The position numbers and the translations under genes are program-made. This document shows positions 1-8,364 of a stretch of 30,315 nucleotides of DNA, in pieces (within the stretch, counting starts at the first letter, position 1; each line of letters begins with the position of its first letter). The notes under the pieces were generated by a model that was not told where the DNA came from, made no database searches, and was given only the letters and a program-made list of their open reading frames with translations. Origin of the DNA: Monoraphidium neglectum (taxonomy: Eukaryota; Chlorophyta; Chlorophyceae; Sphaeropleales; Selenastraceae); the NCBI RefSeq assembly GCF_000611645.1, contig NW_014013294.1, positions 1 to 30,315 of the forward strand. Direction: 5' to 3'.

Positions 1-289
1 GGGGTGGGGGCGGGGGCGGGGGGCCTAGGCGGTCGCACAGCCGGCGGCGGAACCGGCGCTGGAGCAGTTGTGTCCACCCCGGGTATCTTGCTAGCTAGGG
101 GTTCAGGGGACAACAAGCGGGTCGGACGCAGTCCGGCAGCACGAGTGAGCGGTGCAAGGGGGTTTCCGGCTCCCAGCAGCTGCACGCATGCGTGCGTTTG
201 CGTGTGTGGGACGGGCGCATGCCGAACGAGCTGATGAGAAACTGAGGGCAGGAAACGTGCAGGCCAGCAAGCTGTGCACGTACACCCAC

Positions 290-1880
290 CCAGGGGGAAG
301 GGGTCCAGGCTCTGGGGCTCCGATGACGTCAGCACCGTCGCCAGCCCCTTGGCTTCCAGCGCCTTATAGTGCTTGTACGCCGCCCTCACGTCTTCCACCT
401 GGAATAGTGAGGGCGCCAAGGTGTCAGATGGCCGCGATCAGTGCAAGAGCACACACACACACGCACTTCTGCACACACATTCGATGCGCACACCCACACA
501 CAAATGCACACATGACCACATGAAGGCTCTGTAATAACCCCGAGGGTTGAAGCGCCGCGCTCGCCGCACAAGTGCGGCTGCAGCGACAGTGATAGCGGGT
601 GCACAACTGCAGGGCGCCCGTTGGCGCGCACTTGCGCTCCAACGCACCTCCAGGGCCACGTGGCGTATGCCGCCCGCATCATAGATGCGCGAGGCGGCAA
701 GCTTTTTGCCATCCAGAGGCGCGTAGTAGCTGGGTTTTTGGGGGTGGGGTGGGGGTGACAGCGAAGGCGTGCTTGGGTTGGCGGCGGTTGACTGCGAGGG
801 TGCGGCTTTGGGAAGGTTGGGCACATACAGGCGAGGGCTTTCGGGCTGGAGACAGCCGCATGTGCGGCGCTACAAACCAAGCCCTCCCTGCGAACTCCGC
901 AGGGAGGGAGGCGCCTCGGCGCGCCCACCGCTGCGCCCACCCAAGCGGAGCCCGCGGGAATGGGTGCTGCACAAAGGCTCCGTGTTCCCGGCTTACGTGA
1001 AGAGCTCGAGGAACATGCCTATGGCGGGGTGCTTCAAGAACACGACATCCAGGCGGCAGCCGGCCGGCAGCCCGGCATCCACGCAGAATCCGGGCAGGCT
1101 GACGTTCATGTAGCGCATGGGGCCGTCCTGATTGGACGCTGGGCGCCATCTTTGCGCAAGAGCAAGGGGCCGGGGGGCCGAGGGCGGGAAAGGGGGGGGG
1201 CAGCGCTTGGATGGATTTTGCGTAGGCTAGCCAGGCCCGGCCACTGGGCGTTGATCATCAATGATTGCACCGGGACAGTACGGGGCATGCATGGGGCGGG
1301 GTCGCATGAGTGGGCGAGAGGCCGCCCCGTGGCAAGCAGAGGCGGCCGCTGCGCTCTCTGCCGCAACAACAAACACGGATGGGTATCAGCCAGTATGCAC
1401 CCGTGGCTCAATCATGTCATGCATCTTTTGCGTCATGTCTTGTCGTTTTGGTGCGCCGTCATGCGCGCCGTCCCCACCCGAGGAGCCGGCGGTAGTAAGC
1501 AGCCTCCTTGGTGACGTTGGGTACGATCACGTTGATGTGGGACAGCGCGTATATATCCTTGGACGGGTCGAAGGCGGCGGCGGGGCCCTGGAGGGCAGGG
1601 GCCGCGGCCGGGCCTGCGGTGGCCGGCGGGTGGGAGAGCGAGTGAAGGCCGCAGGGGCCGGCGGCTGGGCACGGCATACGTGAGAGCGGCGGTTGCTGCT
1701 GTAGAAGCGTTCCGTGAATGCTAGCACAGTTGTTATTGCGCCGGCCGGATTCGCAAGTGGTCCAGCCCCCCCCCCACCCAGTGTGGACGCACCGTCATCA
1801 GCGCGAGCGGTGACTGCCGCATTGGCAACCGCCGCCAGGAGCACAGGGACCAGCAGGAACGTTTCCGCTGCCCTGAGCAT
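290..1880 (-). CDS. VOC-superfamily (glyoxalase/dioxygenase-like) protein with N-terminal signal peptide, 3' end off window
   Basis: Five exons read on the minus strand: 1880-1680, 1587-1478, 1149-997, 729-648 and 398 to about 290. Splice phases agree at every junction and give about 218 residues. The start ATG opens a hydrophobic leader (MLRAAETFLLVPVLLAAVANA), so the product is probably secreted or imported into an organelle. The body has the vicinal-oxygen-chelate pattern: ALSHINVIVPNV (His84), KEAAYYRRLLGW, GMFLELF (Glu152), GGIRHVALEV (His178), then EDVRAAYKHYKALEAKG. His84, Glu152 and His178 match three of the four usual metal ligands; the fourth, and the last beta strands, should lie in an exon beyond base 1. 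The last donor (GTGGGT near 289) is uncertain. The family includes glyoxalase I, epimerases and extradiol dioxygenases, and the substrate cannot be told. The gene diverges from the Josephin gene. Confidence 0.75.
451..515. repeat. CA/TG-rich microsatellite in VOC gene intron
   Basis: An imperfect AC-dinucleotide tract on the plus strand, inside the intron between the last two visible exons of the VOC gene. In the sense of that gene it reads TG. Confidence 0.8.
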
Positions 1881-2301
1881 CGCTGTCGAAGTACGTACGT
1901 CCGCGACTGTCCGTGAGCATGGATTCGTGGGACGTCCAGTCCCTGTCCAGCGGCACGGAATCCGATGGGGTTGTGCTTGGTTCAGTATATGCGGATCTTT
2001 CGCACAACAAAAATGAACTGTGTACAAAGCAGACGCCTTTCGGATGATCTCGGTGGCACTGTACTAGCGGCAAACTGCAGTATGCGGCGCGCTGGATACT
2101 GCAATGTACCATGTGAGTGTTTGTGAGGCTCTGCTTTTTGTCTAGCTTGTGCCCCGCATTGCTGCGGAGGTGACTTGAATGAAACCGCTGCATCAGCATA
2201 AGCGATCGCGCAGCGACAGCATGCCCTGGCGATCTGGTGCAGAGCGCTTCCTCACATGCCTGTGCATAGCATCCCTCCAAGACAGCTTAGTACCTGCCTC
2301 C
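1881..2301. promoter_or_regulatory. Divergent intergenic promoter region (VOC gene / Josephin gene)
   Basis: This 421-base spacer separates two genes transcribed away from each other, so it must hold both promoters. A TATA-like string (agtatatgc) lies near 1984, about 100 bases upstream of the VOC start. No other element is clear. If the Josephin gene starts at the in-frame ATG at 2179, the spacer shrinks to about 300 bases. Confidence 0.45.
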
Positions 2302-2581
2302 ATGCAACAGGAGCGCCAGAGCCAGCAGCAGTGCCTGCTGCACACACTCAACAACCTGCTGCAGCGGCCAGAGTTCACAGCTGATGACCTGGACCGAGCG
2401 ACAGACGGCCTCGGTGGCCTGGCGCAGCGCAACCGCGGCCTCCCGTTTCTGGCGGGCAACTGGGACGCCAACACCCTCATGGCGGTCCTCTCTCCGCTGC
2501 GGCTGGTAAGCGCGCGTGCACCTGCTGAGCCACGCCGGGCAGCACCTGTGCGGCTCGCTGATTCGAGACAAACGGCGCTCG

Positions 2582-2656
<75 letters not shown>

Positions 2657-3358
2657 GCGCACACGTGCACACACACACATACACACACACACACACACAC
2701 GCACACACAAACTCCATCATGCGGTCGCGCGTGCTGCGTGGACGCTTGCCTGTGGGCCCACCCCAGGATGTGGCCTGGCATGACTCAAGAGATGCATCCC
2801 TCGAGCGCCTAGACCTCCAGCACGAGGGGCTCGTCGGCCTGGTGCTCAACATACGCGGTCCAGGGCTGTGGGCACGGCTCACGGGTGGCCGCCACTGGCT
2901 CGCAGTCAAGCAGCTTGGTGGCGCGTGGTGAGCGGGGATTGGGACTGGCGGGCGGGCGGGGGCCAGGGGCGTTGGCGAGCTGTGTGGGGCTGCAGCGGCG
3001 TGCAGTAACTGAAGGCACCACCAGCGCGTAACAGCTACCCTTGGTGCTGCTGCAATATGAACAGCCATGCGGTGCTATGAAGGTTTTGCAGAGTGACAAT
3101 ATTCTCTGACTGTATCAGGAGGGTTGGCCCTCCCAATCGACCTCACCCCCATGTCTCAATCTCTGCAGGTGGAATTTGGACAGTAAGCTTTCGGCACCAT
3201 CATGCTTCGCCACCAGTCTCTCTGGTGATGGCAGTTTAGAATTGGTGATCTTTCTGCGGGCTGCAGTGGGGAACGGCGCACAATTGCTGCTTGTACTAGA
3301 GAGCCCTGCACCGCAGACACCAGGTACAGATATTCACATGCAGCAGGAGGCCAGATAG
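2302..3358 (+). CDS. Josephin-domain deubiquitinase (JOSD/Ataxin-3 family, Josephin domain only)
   Basis: Three exons, 2302-2505, 2767-2927 and 3169-3358, with matching phases encode 184 residues, close to a lone Josephin domain. The catalytic triad of this cysteine protease family is visible: Cys11 in [14 protein letters not shown], His111 in [10 protein letters not shown] and Asn124 in WWNLDSKL. The family glycine/aspartate segment ([12 protein letters not shown]) and the VAWHDSRD strand are also present. Such enzymes cleave ubiquitin chains in the cytosol or nucleus. There is no sign of the ubiquitin-interacting motifs or poly-Q of Ataxin-3, so it is nearer to JOSD1/JOSD2 and the plant Josephin-like proteins. 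An in-frame ATG at 2179 would add 41 residues ([15 protein letters not shown]...). I chose 2302 because it begins at the family's conserved ERQ segment. Intron 1 holds a long CA repeat. A TGTAA element follows 20 bases after the stop. Confidence 0.88.
2583..2709 (+). repeat. CA-dinucleotide microsatellite in Josephin intron 1
   Basis: About 127 bases of (AC)n with short CG and GT interruptions, wholly inside intron 1 (2506-2766). The sense strand reads CA. The reading frames that cross it (Thr/His or Cys/Val strings) are artefacts of the repeat. Confidence 0.95.
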
Positions 3359-3378
3359 TATGGACGTGGTGGCACACT

Positions 3379-3383
3379 GTAAA
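3379..3383 (+). terminator. Putative UGUAA poly(A) element of Josephin gene
   Basis: TGTAA, the element chlorophyte nuclear genes use in place of AATAAA, lies 21 bases past the stop. A second copy at 3477-3481 could be used instead. Two copies in AT-rich DNA can arise by chance. Confidence 0.45.
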
Positions 3384-3750
3384 CAAGTGCAACATCACAT
3401 ATGTATCAAGCAATTTATTTGAACTTTGGGTAGTTTATAGTTGTACTTTCATTAGGGACTGCACATAATATACAAATGTAACATTGATTTTACCAGCATC
3501 AAATGTGGATATGATTGGTTGGTTATAATCAAACCTTTTTGTTATTGCTGCAAACTTGCCCAGCATATGCACTGTTTTCACACATCATTCTTCATCATTT
3601 TGACTACACTTCAAGGATATATGGTTGTGTTGTAAGGGTTTCGTACAGCTGAGTTGTTTCAACTTATGCACACTGTGTTATTGGCACATTTGGGGCAACT
3701 GTTGTGCTGAACATAACATTTCCGATGGTGATAATAGCAGCCGCGTCAGG

Positions 3751-3755
3751 TTACA
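3751..3755 (-). terminator. Putative UGUAA poly(A) element of LEA-like gene
   Basis: TGTAA on the minus strand (ttaca on plus), about 236 bases downstream of the stop at 3991. Confidence 0.4.
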
Positions 3756-3990
3756 CATCCAAATAGTGTACATTGCTGTGCAACACACACATCAGTCAAC
3801 CACATTCAACCACCTGCAACGTTGTCATGTGCATGCACACCATTCTTCCCTTCACCACCATGCACAGCAATACGTTGCAAGCGAATTGAACACAGCCTGT
3901 CATGCATCATGATCATATATCAACAAAACCCGCAAAAAAGGTGCGGAGCATTTATCATGATCAGTCAGCATGTTCACAGTCAGGGGCAAT

Positions 3991-4627
3991 TCACTGCGTG
4001 TCACCACCAGTGGCCTGGCCACCCTTGGACCCCATCTCGGCGTAAGCGGCATGAACATCTCCACCCTTACCCTCCCCCATCTGCGGTTGGGATGCGATAA
4101 GAAGGGAGAAGGGAACCACATGAGACAGGTGTGAGGTAGAATATTTAGACAAGCTGGAAGACATCGCGCACTCACAGCTCATGCTTCGATGCAGCGCCCC
4201 ACGACAGAAAAACACAAATGTCAACAGTTGTCATGCGCGCACCTGCTCCCTACGCATCTCGCCACCAACAGTGCCACCCACAGACTGGCGCTCCTTGCCT
4301 GTGGGGAAGAGCAGGAGGGGAGAAAAAAGTAATCCTACTCATCCTCTCATGATCTCCAAGGATTTGCAGATCTAGCCACCCAGAATGATGCGAAGGCTGC
4401 ACACGAAATCACACACCGGACAGCTCCTCAAAGTTGGCGTTGTACTTCTCCTGAGCCACCTCCTGCTTGCGGTCCTCCTGATAGGCCAGGGTAGAGAGGC
4501 ACGAGAGGGGTGACACAAGCGCCGGCGCTGTCACCGCCACACACACAAAGGATCACACCAACAACCCCATTGAAGCGGGGTGGCACCTGATTGCGTCAAA
4601 ACAACCTACCTTGTAGGCCTCGGACAT
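3991..4627 (-). CDS. Small group 1 LEA (Em-like) / KGG-motif stress protein
   Basis: Four small exons on the minus strand, 4627-4610, 4477-4417, 4298-4243 and 4080-3991, join in phase to give a 74-residue, very hydrophilic protein without Cys or Trp. The first half (residues 7-26) is charged and probably helical. The second half carries VGGTVGGEMRREQMGEG and then YAEMGSKGGQATGG. These resemble the two ends of the 20-residue motif of plant group 1 LEA (Em) proteins (GGxTRxEQLG...GYxxMGxKGG), also related to the KGG motif of small bacterial stress proteins. Here a few residues are inserted between the halves and the motif occurs once. Such proteins are disordered and protect cells during drying. 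Exon 1 encodes only MSEAYK. A TATATA lies about 115 bases upstream of the ATG. None of these four exons would be found by a long-ORF search. Confidence 0.75.
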
Positions 4628-4740
4628 CTTGGATGTTGATTGCGGAGATCAGACGGTTGCGAAAAGGCTTCGAGTTGTTTCGAATCCGGCGGAGGGGTAT
4701 GTGCAAGTCGGGAATGGCAAGCACGCTCGTGAAGATGCTG

Positions 4741-4746
4741 TATATA
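4741..4746 (-). promoter_or_regulatory. TATA box candidate of LEA-like gene
   Basis: TATATA lies 114-119 bases upstream of the ATG at 4627, the only such string in the first 400 bases upstream. It implies a 5' UTR of about 85 bases. Confidence 0.4.
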
Positions 4747-5959
4747 CTGATGCATTTGTGTGACATCACCCGCAGTCACCCGCGTCATTCCTTCCCGCAC
4801 ACACCCACACCACCCAGGAAGGGGTGATGCGGGCGGCGAGCCGTGACGGCGCACCTTAGCCAGGGGCCATCACAACCACACGTTACTTCTTTGTCGGCAC
4901 AGGCTGAATCACACACCTGCAATGTGGTGGCTGGCAGGGTGTTGCCCAGTCAACGCACCTTCGGCCTTCGATTCAGCCCATGCACCCGTCAAGATTGCCG
5001 ACCTTTCAGCTGTCCCTGTATCCTGCTTCTCGCAATTGCTGTGTCAAGATATGAGTGGCTGCACCATACAGGGGCAATACAACAGGGTGCAGAGCGAGGA
5101 GGGAGGCCTGTGCGCGCGCCACGTGGGCGGAGGTCATTGCGACTCGTGCCCAGATTGCGAGACGCCTGCTGCCGGCAGTGCGGCGGGCCGCCTGTCAATT
5201 CCGTGCACATGTGCGGCAGGGACGGGTGGTAGGGTCACTTACAAAGCATGGCATGTGTAGGGGTGTGTCACAGGTGCCTGGCTCAAAGAGTGAAACTGTT
5301 GATCGGGTTCACGGCAGCTCTGTCGAACCGCCCCAAACCAAAAGTGTGCTGTGCAACGAGCCTGTGTGCCAGCCCTGGCCTGGAGCTCCTGGGGTGGCAA
5401 GGCATCTCGACATGCAGCAGATTTGGAATTGAGGCATGGCTGCCGGCACCTTGATCCTGTTGAGCAAGTTTTAGCCAGGCCTTACGTCCAGCGTTTTTTC
5501 GTGCCTATCTGCTGAGCTAACGGCTCGCAGCGCCGATTCTGCTTGTGCTGATAGCTTAGGCAGACTGACAATGTAGTGCAGATTGGGGCATGCTTAGGCT
5601 TGTGCCACGTTTTTCGTCGCAGCGATGCAGCTTGCAGAGACTGTGGCTGCTGTGCCTGCCCATCTGTGGAAAAAGACCAGCTGCAAACCACCAGTGAACT
5701 CTTCTTCATCCTCCTGCACTGCAATCATCAGCCGATTTCTTCTTAGAGCCCAAAGCTTTGGAAAACGCCAGCATGCACACAGGCCCATGGTCTGGCGGCG
5801 CGTCTGTGCACTAGCACACTCCAGGCATGGCGGTTCCGTGCTGGCTCCCCCAATACATACTGAAGCTTGAATCGAAACAGCCGCCAATATATACTGATGC
5901 TTGAATCGAAACAGCAGCAAATCGACAGGGTCTGGCAGATAAGCTGGGGCCATCTCTCA
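4747..5959. other. Intergenic region upstream of LEA-like gene, no gene seen
   Basis: About 1.2 kb between the LEA-like promoter and the end of the zinc-motif gene. Open frames on both strands (for example a Cys-rich plus frame at 4922-5260) lack splice support, family motifs or consistent codon use. A CACGTGG string at 5120-5126 has the core of the plant abscisic-acid element, about 490 bases upstream of the LEA-like ATG, but one 7-mer is weak evidence. A 34-base-period direct repeat lies at 5851-5915. Confidence 0.5.
5851..5915. repeat. Two-copy tandem direct repeat, 34-base period
   Basis: A 31-base unit at 5851-5881 recurs at 5885-5915 with two differences (c/t and a/t), separated by 3 bases. 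The second copy contains tatatactgatgc, which also occurs at 4741-4753 over the LEA-like TATA candidate. Confidence 0.85.
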
Positions 5960-5964
5960 TTACA
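5960..5964 (-). terminator. Putative UGUAA poly(A) element of zinc-motif gene
   Basis: TGTAA on the minus strand, 63 bases downstream of the stop codon at 6027. Confidence 0.45.
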
Positions 5965-6026
5965 GCATTTCACGGATTCGCACATCTAGCGATCACATCA
6001 AACTGGGCGGGCCACCAGCGCAGAGC

Positions 6027-6273
6027 TCAGACGCCTCCTGCGCCGCCACCGCCGCCGCCGCCGCCGTTACTCGCCTGGCCCTGCGCTCGCAACGGGCACG
6101 CTGCCTCCCTGCAGCTGCCCGGCTCATTGACCCCGCCGCAGCGCTCGCAGAGCCCCAGCTGCCGCCGCTGCTGCTTGGCCACCCAAATGTCGACCTGCGG
6201 TGCGCCTGCAAAGAACGCGACCATCACCCCCTGCACGCCGCGGATCAAAGCAAAGAAAAAGATTGTGTGCGGT

Positions 6274-6321
<48 letters not shown>

Positions 6322-6998
6322 GAGAGAATTTGCTTGTAGCATGTGCGCGCAGAGGCGCGGAACGCTTGTGCACATGGACCTTTCCAGGGAGGCCTGCCGA
6401 GCAGCGGGCGCGTGCCGCAACCGCAGGGACGCACCCCTGCCGCGCCATGCGAGCGCGCTTGGGGCCGCGCATATGCAGCGCGCGGCTTGGGCGCTGCGGC
6501 ACGATCGCTAAATTAATAGCCCCTCATGCGGAGCTGTGCGAGCGCTTTGCGCGACCACAGCATCGATCGCCCAGCAGCCCGCCAACAGCGGCGCTCACCC
6601 CAAACACGAGGCCTGCCACTTGGTCCAGCGTCCACACGGGCATCGCGTCCATCCCCGCGGCGCGCGTTCGCACACCTGCCCGCCTCAGCGGCGCGCCCCA
6701 AGCTGGGGCCGGCGCCGCTGCTGGCACGGCAATGCTGCTGCATGCCGCACTCGAGGCAGTTGCTCCCATGAAGTTCGTCGCTCTGCAGGCCCTGGGTTGC
6801 AATGTGCACATATATCAGGCACAGGCGCAACTGACACGCGTAGCCGGAGCAGTCTCAACACAACGAGCCTCACCTCGCGGGCGCGAGGTAAAACGGCGCA
6901 AAGCGTGCGGCAGCAGGACTGGCGCTGCATCGCAGCGGCTGCTGCCGATTGGATTGCAGCCGTTGAGCTGCCCCGCAGCCTAAGTTGATAGACGTCAT
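6027..6998 (-). CDS. Small, probably plastid-targeted membrane protein with CX2CX8CX4C zinc-ribbon-like motif
   Basis: Three exons, 6998-6874, 6782-6599 and 6230-6027, join in phase to give 170 residues. The first ~85 residues are rich in Ala, Ser, Arg and Gln and poor in acids (LRCSASPAAARFAPF, then RRAGVRTRAAG), as in chloroplast transit peptides. Next comes VWTLDQVAGLVFG, which runs into GVMVAFFAGAP to form a likely membrane segment (about 97-112). A basic QQRRQLG leads into four cysteines (131, 134, 143, 148) in LCERCGGVNEPGSCREAACP, which could bind zinc. The tail is a Gly run. I do not recognise the family by name; it has the look of a small conserved plastid protein. The third exon could instead start at 6194, which would remove half the membrane segment. 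An in-frame ATG at 7052 is an alternative start. Intron 2 holds a CA repeat. Confidence 0.65.
6272..6319 (-). repeat. CA/TG microsatellite in intron 2 of zinc-motif gene
   Basis: A near-pure TG tract on the plus strand, hence CA in the sense of the minus-strand gene. It is wholly intronic (intron 6231-6598). Confidence 0.95.
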
Positions 6999-7320
6999 TT
7001 CGCTCTCGCAAGAATTGAGTTGCCAGGTGTTGCGTCGGCGTGCTTGGTGCAAATCCGTGAGTGCACTACGTAAGACTGAGAGTGCGAGACTCGGCGCTTT
7101 ATGTTTATTATCTTGGCCAATCGGGCTTCTGATGCAAGCGAGTAGTCAATTTCAGTAACTCGCTGCCAGATCGTCTGGTCACAGGAGGCCTAAGTCAGAT
7201 AGAGACTTATTGATTCACAAGATGTACCGAGATATACCGGTGTAGAGAGCACGGGCGGGGATATCCCAATTTATTTGAGCGCACCGCTGCTTGCCACACC
7301 TGCCATGCGCATGGGCAGTG

Positions 7321-7344
7321 TCCACCGTACTTGTCTACGGTGGA
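7321..7344. repeat. Perfect 9-bp-stem hairpin
   Basis: TCCACCGTA at 7321-7329 and its exact reverse complement TACGGTGGA at 7336-7344 enclose a 6-base loop (cttgtc). There is no U-run after it, and it is not next to a gene end. Confidence 0.7.
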
Positions 7345-7456
7345 TGGCCACGCCGGGCGCCACGCGGCAGTTGAACCCTCGTTGCTGCATGAATTTTACG
7401 AAGCAGCTTGGTCAATATGCTCGGCAACATGCTGCCCAGTGCGACTGGCGCCGGTC

Positions 7457-7613
7457 GGGTCGTCGGGAGCAATTGCGGAGGGGCGTTGCCTGGAGGGCTT
7501 TTGCTGGTTTGCCCCGCTGCCTCGCTTGCTCGCGCCCGCTGCCTCGCTTCCGGCAGGGGCATACCAGCAAAAATCTCCAGGCAACGCCCCTCCCCCATTG
7601 CTTCAGACGACCC
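7457..7613. repeat. Imperfect inverted repeat, arms about 65 bases, loop about 30
   Basis: The left arm (7457-7521) and right arm (7552-7613) are imperfect reverse complements. Shared blocks include gggtcgtc/gacgaccc and aggggcgttgcctgga/tccaggcaacgcccct, and tttgctggt/accagcaaa, with a few mismatches and indels. The loop is itself a short direct repeat of ctgcctcgctt. It could be a remnant of a miniature inverted-repeat element or a long RNA hairpin; no target-site duplication was found. Confidence 0.8.
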
Positions 7614-7868
7614 ATCCCCTCTTGAAAGCCCCCACTGTCCCGGTCGACCACAGCTGCCCAGAGCTGACAAAGCGCCCCGTTGGCGCCGCACATTCCCATA
7701 GTTTGGTTGCGTGGTGCTGAACAATGTTACAAGAATACCATCGCCGCAACTGTAACTTGCGGGGCACTGGAGCACCAATTTTTTCACATGGAGGGGGGGG
7801 AGGGCGGGGAGTGCGGCTTGGGCCATCGCAGCAAAGCTGGCAGGTGCCTGCCCTGGCACACTTGAAGC

Positions 7869-7924
7869 ACAGGGGTGATGCCACAGGGGTGATGCTACAG
7901 CGGTGATGCCACAGGGGCGATGCC
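7869..7924. repeat. 14-bp tandem repeat, four copies
   Basis: Unit acaggggtgatgcc at 7869, 7883, 7897 and 7911. Copies 2, 3 and 4 each have one change from copy 1. Confidence 0.95.
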
Positions 7925-8177
7925 ACTCCTCCATTAATCTATCCTATTGCTTCCGAAACAGCTCTAGGGTCTTGTCATGTTGGGCTGTCCCCATTGCAGA
8001 ACTCAGGCCACCAGAGCCCCAATAGATGCAGGCGCGCCATCCCCAGACGACAAGCGGTGGATTGGACAACAGTAGGCGGGCAGCTTGCCAAACCGACTTT
8101 GGACCGCTGGGAGCCTGCTGGCCATTCTTGGTGAAAAAAAGGACAGCAGGCACCTATCGTTTGCTTGCGTCATATCA

Positions 8178-8182
8178 TTACA
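8178..8182 (-). terminator. Putative UGUAA poly(A) element of BRCT gene
   Basis: TGTAA on the minus strand, about 183 bases past the stop at 8365. Confidence 0.4.
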
Positions 8183-8364
8183 TGCCTACGCAGGTGCCAG
8201 GCTGGATCACACCGTGACGGCACGCAACAGGAGACAGTGGGCGCCCAACCCATTTGTGGAGGCACAGATCGACGACAAAGTGTCAACCAACTGCTCAGCG
8301 CACCGCCCGCTGCAGCCGCCACGGCCCGGAAACCCCATTGCAGCACTCTGTTGCCACGCGCCTC

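Larger units (their letters stand above)
3359..3990. other. AT-rich convergent 3' region between Josephin and LEA-like genes
   Basis: No gene is visible here. The stretch is markedly richer in A+T than the rest of the window, with TG and CA runs. It should contain the 3' UTRs of both convergent genes. TGTAA elements lie at 3379-3383 and 3477-3481 on the plus strand (Josephin side) and at 3755-3751 on the minus strand (LEA side), so the two transcripts may end close together. Confidence 0.6.
6999..8177. other. Intergenic region with repeats, no gene seen
   Basis: The right end of the zinc-motif gene's promoter (a CCAAT string at about 7114) is followed by about 1 kb without a supportable gene. 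Open frames here cross the inverted repeat and the 14-bp tandem repeat and look like by-products of GC-rich sequence. The three repeat structures are listed separately. Confidence 0.5.

Noticed and set aside
2477..2781. Cys/Val- and Thr/His-repeat proteins over the CA tract
   Set aside because: Pure products of translating an intronic dinucleotide repeat.
4922..5260. Cys-rich plus-strand frame (HCDSCPDCE)
   Set aside because: The Cys spacing fits no zinc-binding pattern I know and there is no splice or promoter support.
5993..6211. Alternative last exon frame of the zinc-motif gene
   Set aside because: The acceptor before it gives an Ala/Ser/Arg string with no motif, while the chosen frame gives a membrane segment and a four-Cys motif.
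7869..7924. Possible CRISPR array
   Set aside because: The repeats are directly adjacent with no spacers, and the genome is eukaryotic.
7335..7934. A 199-residue minus-strand frame crossing the repeats
   Set aside because: It is produced by the inverted repeat and the 14-bp array; no family signature.
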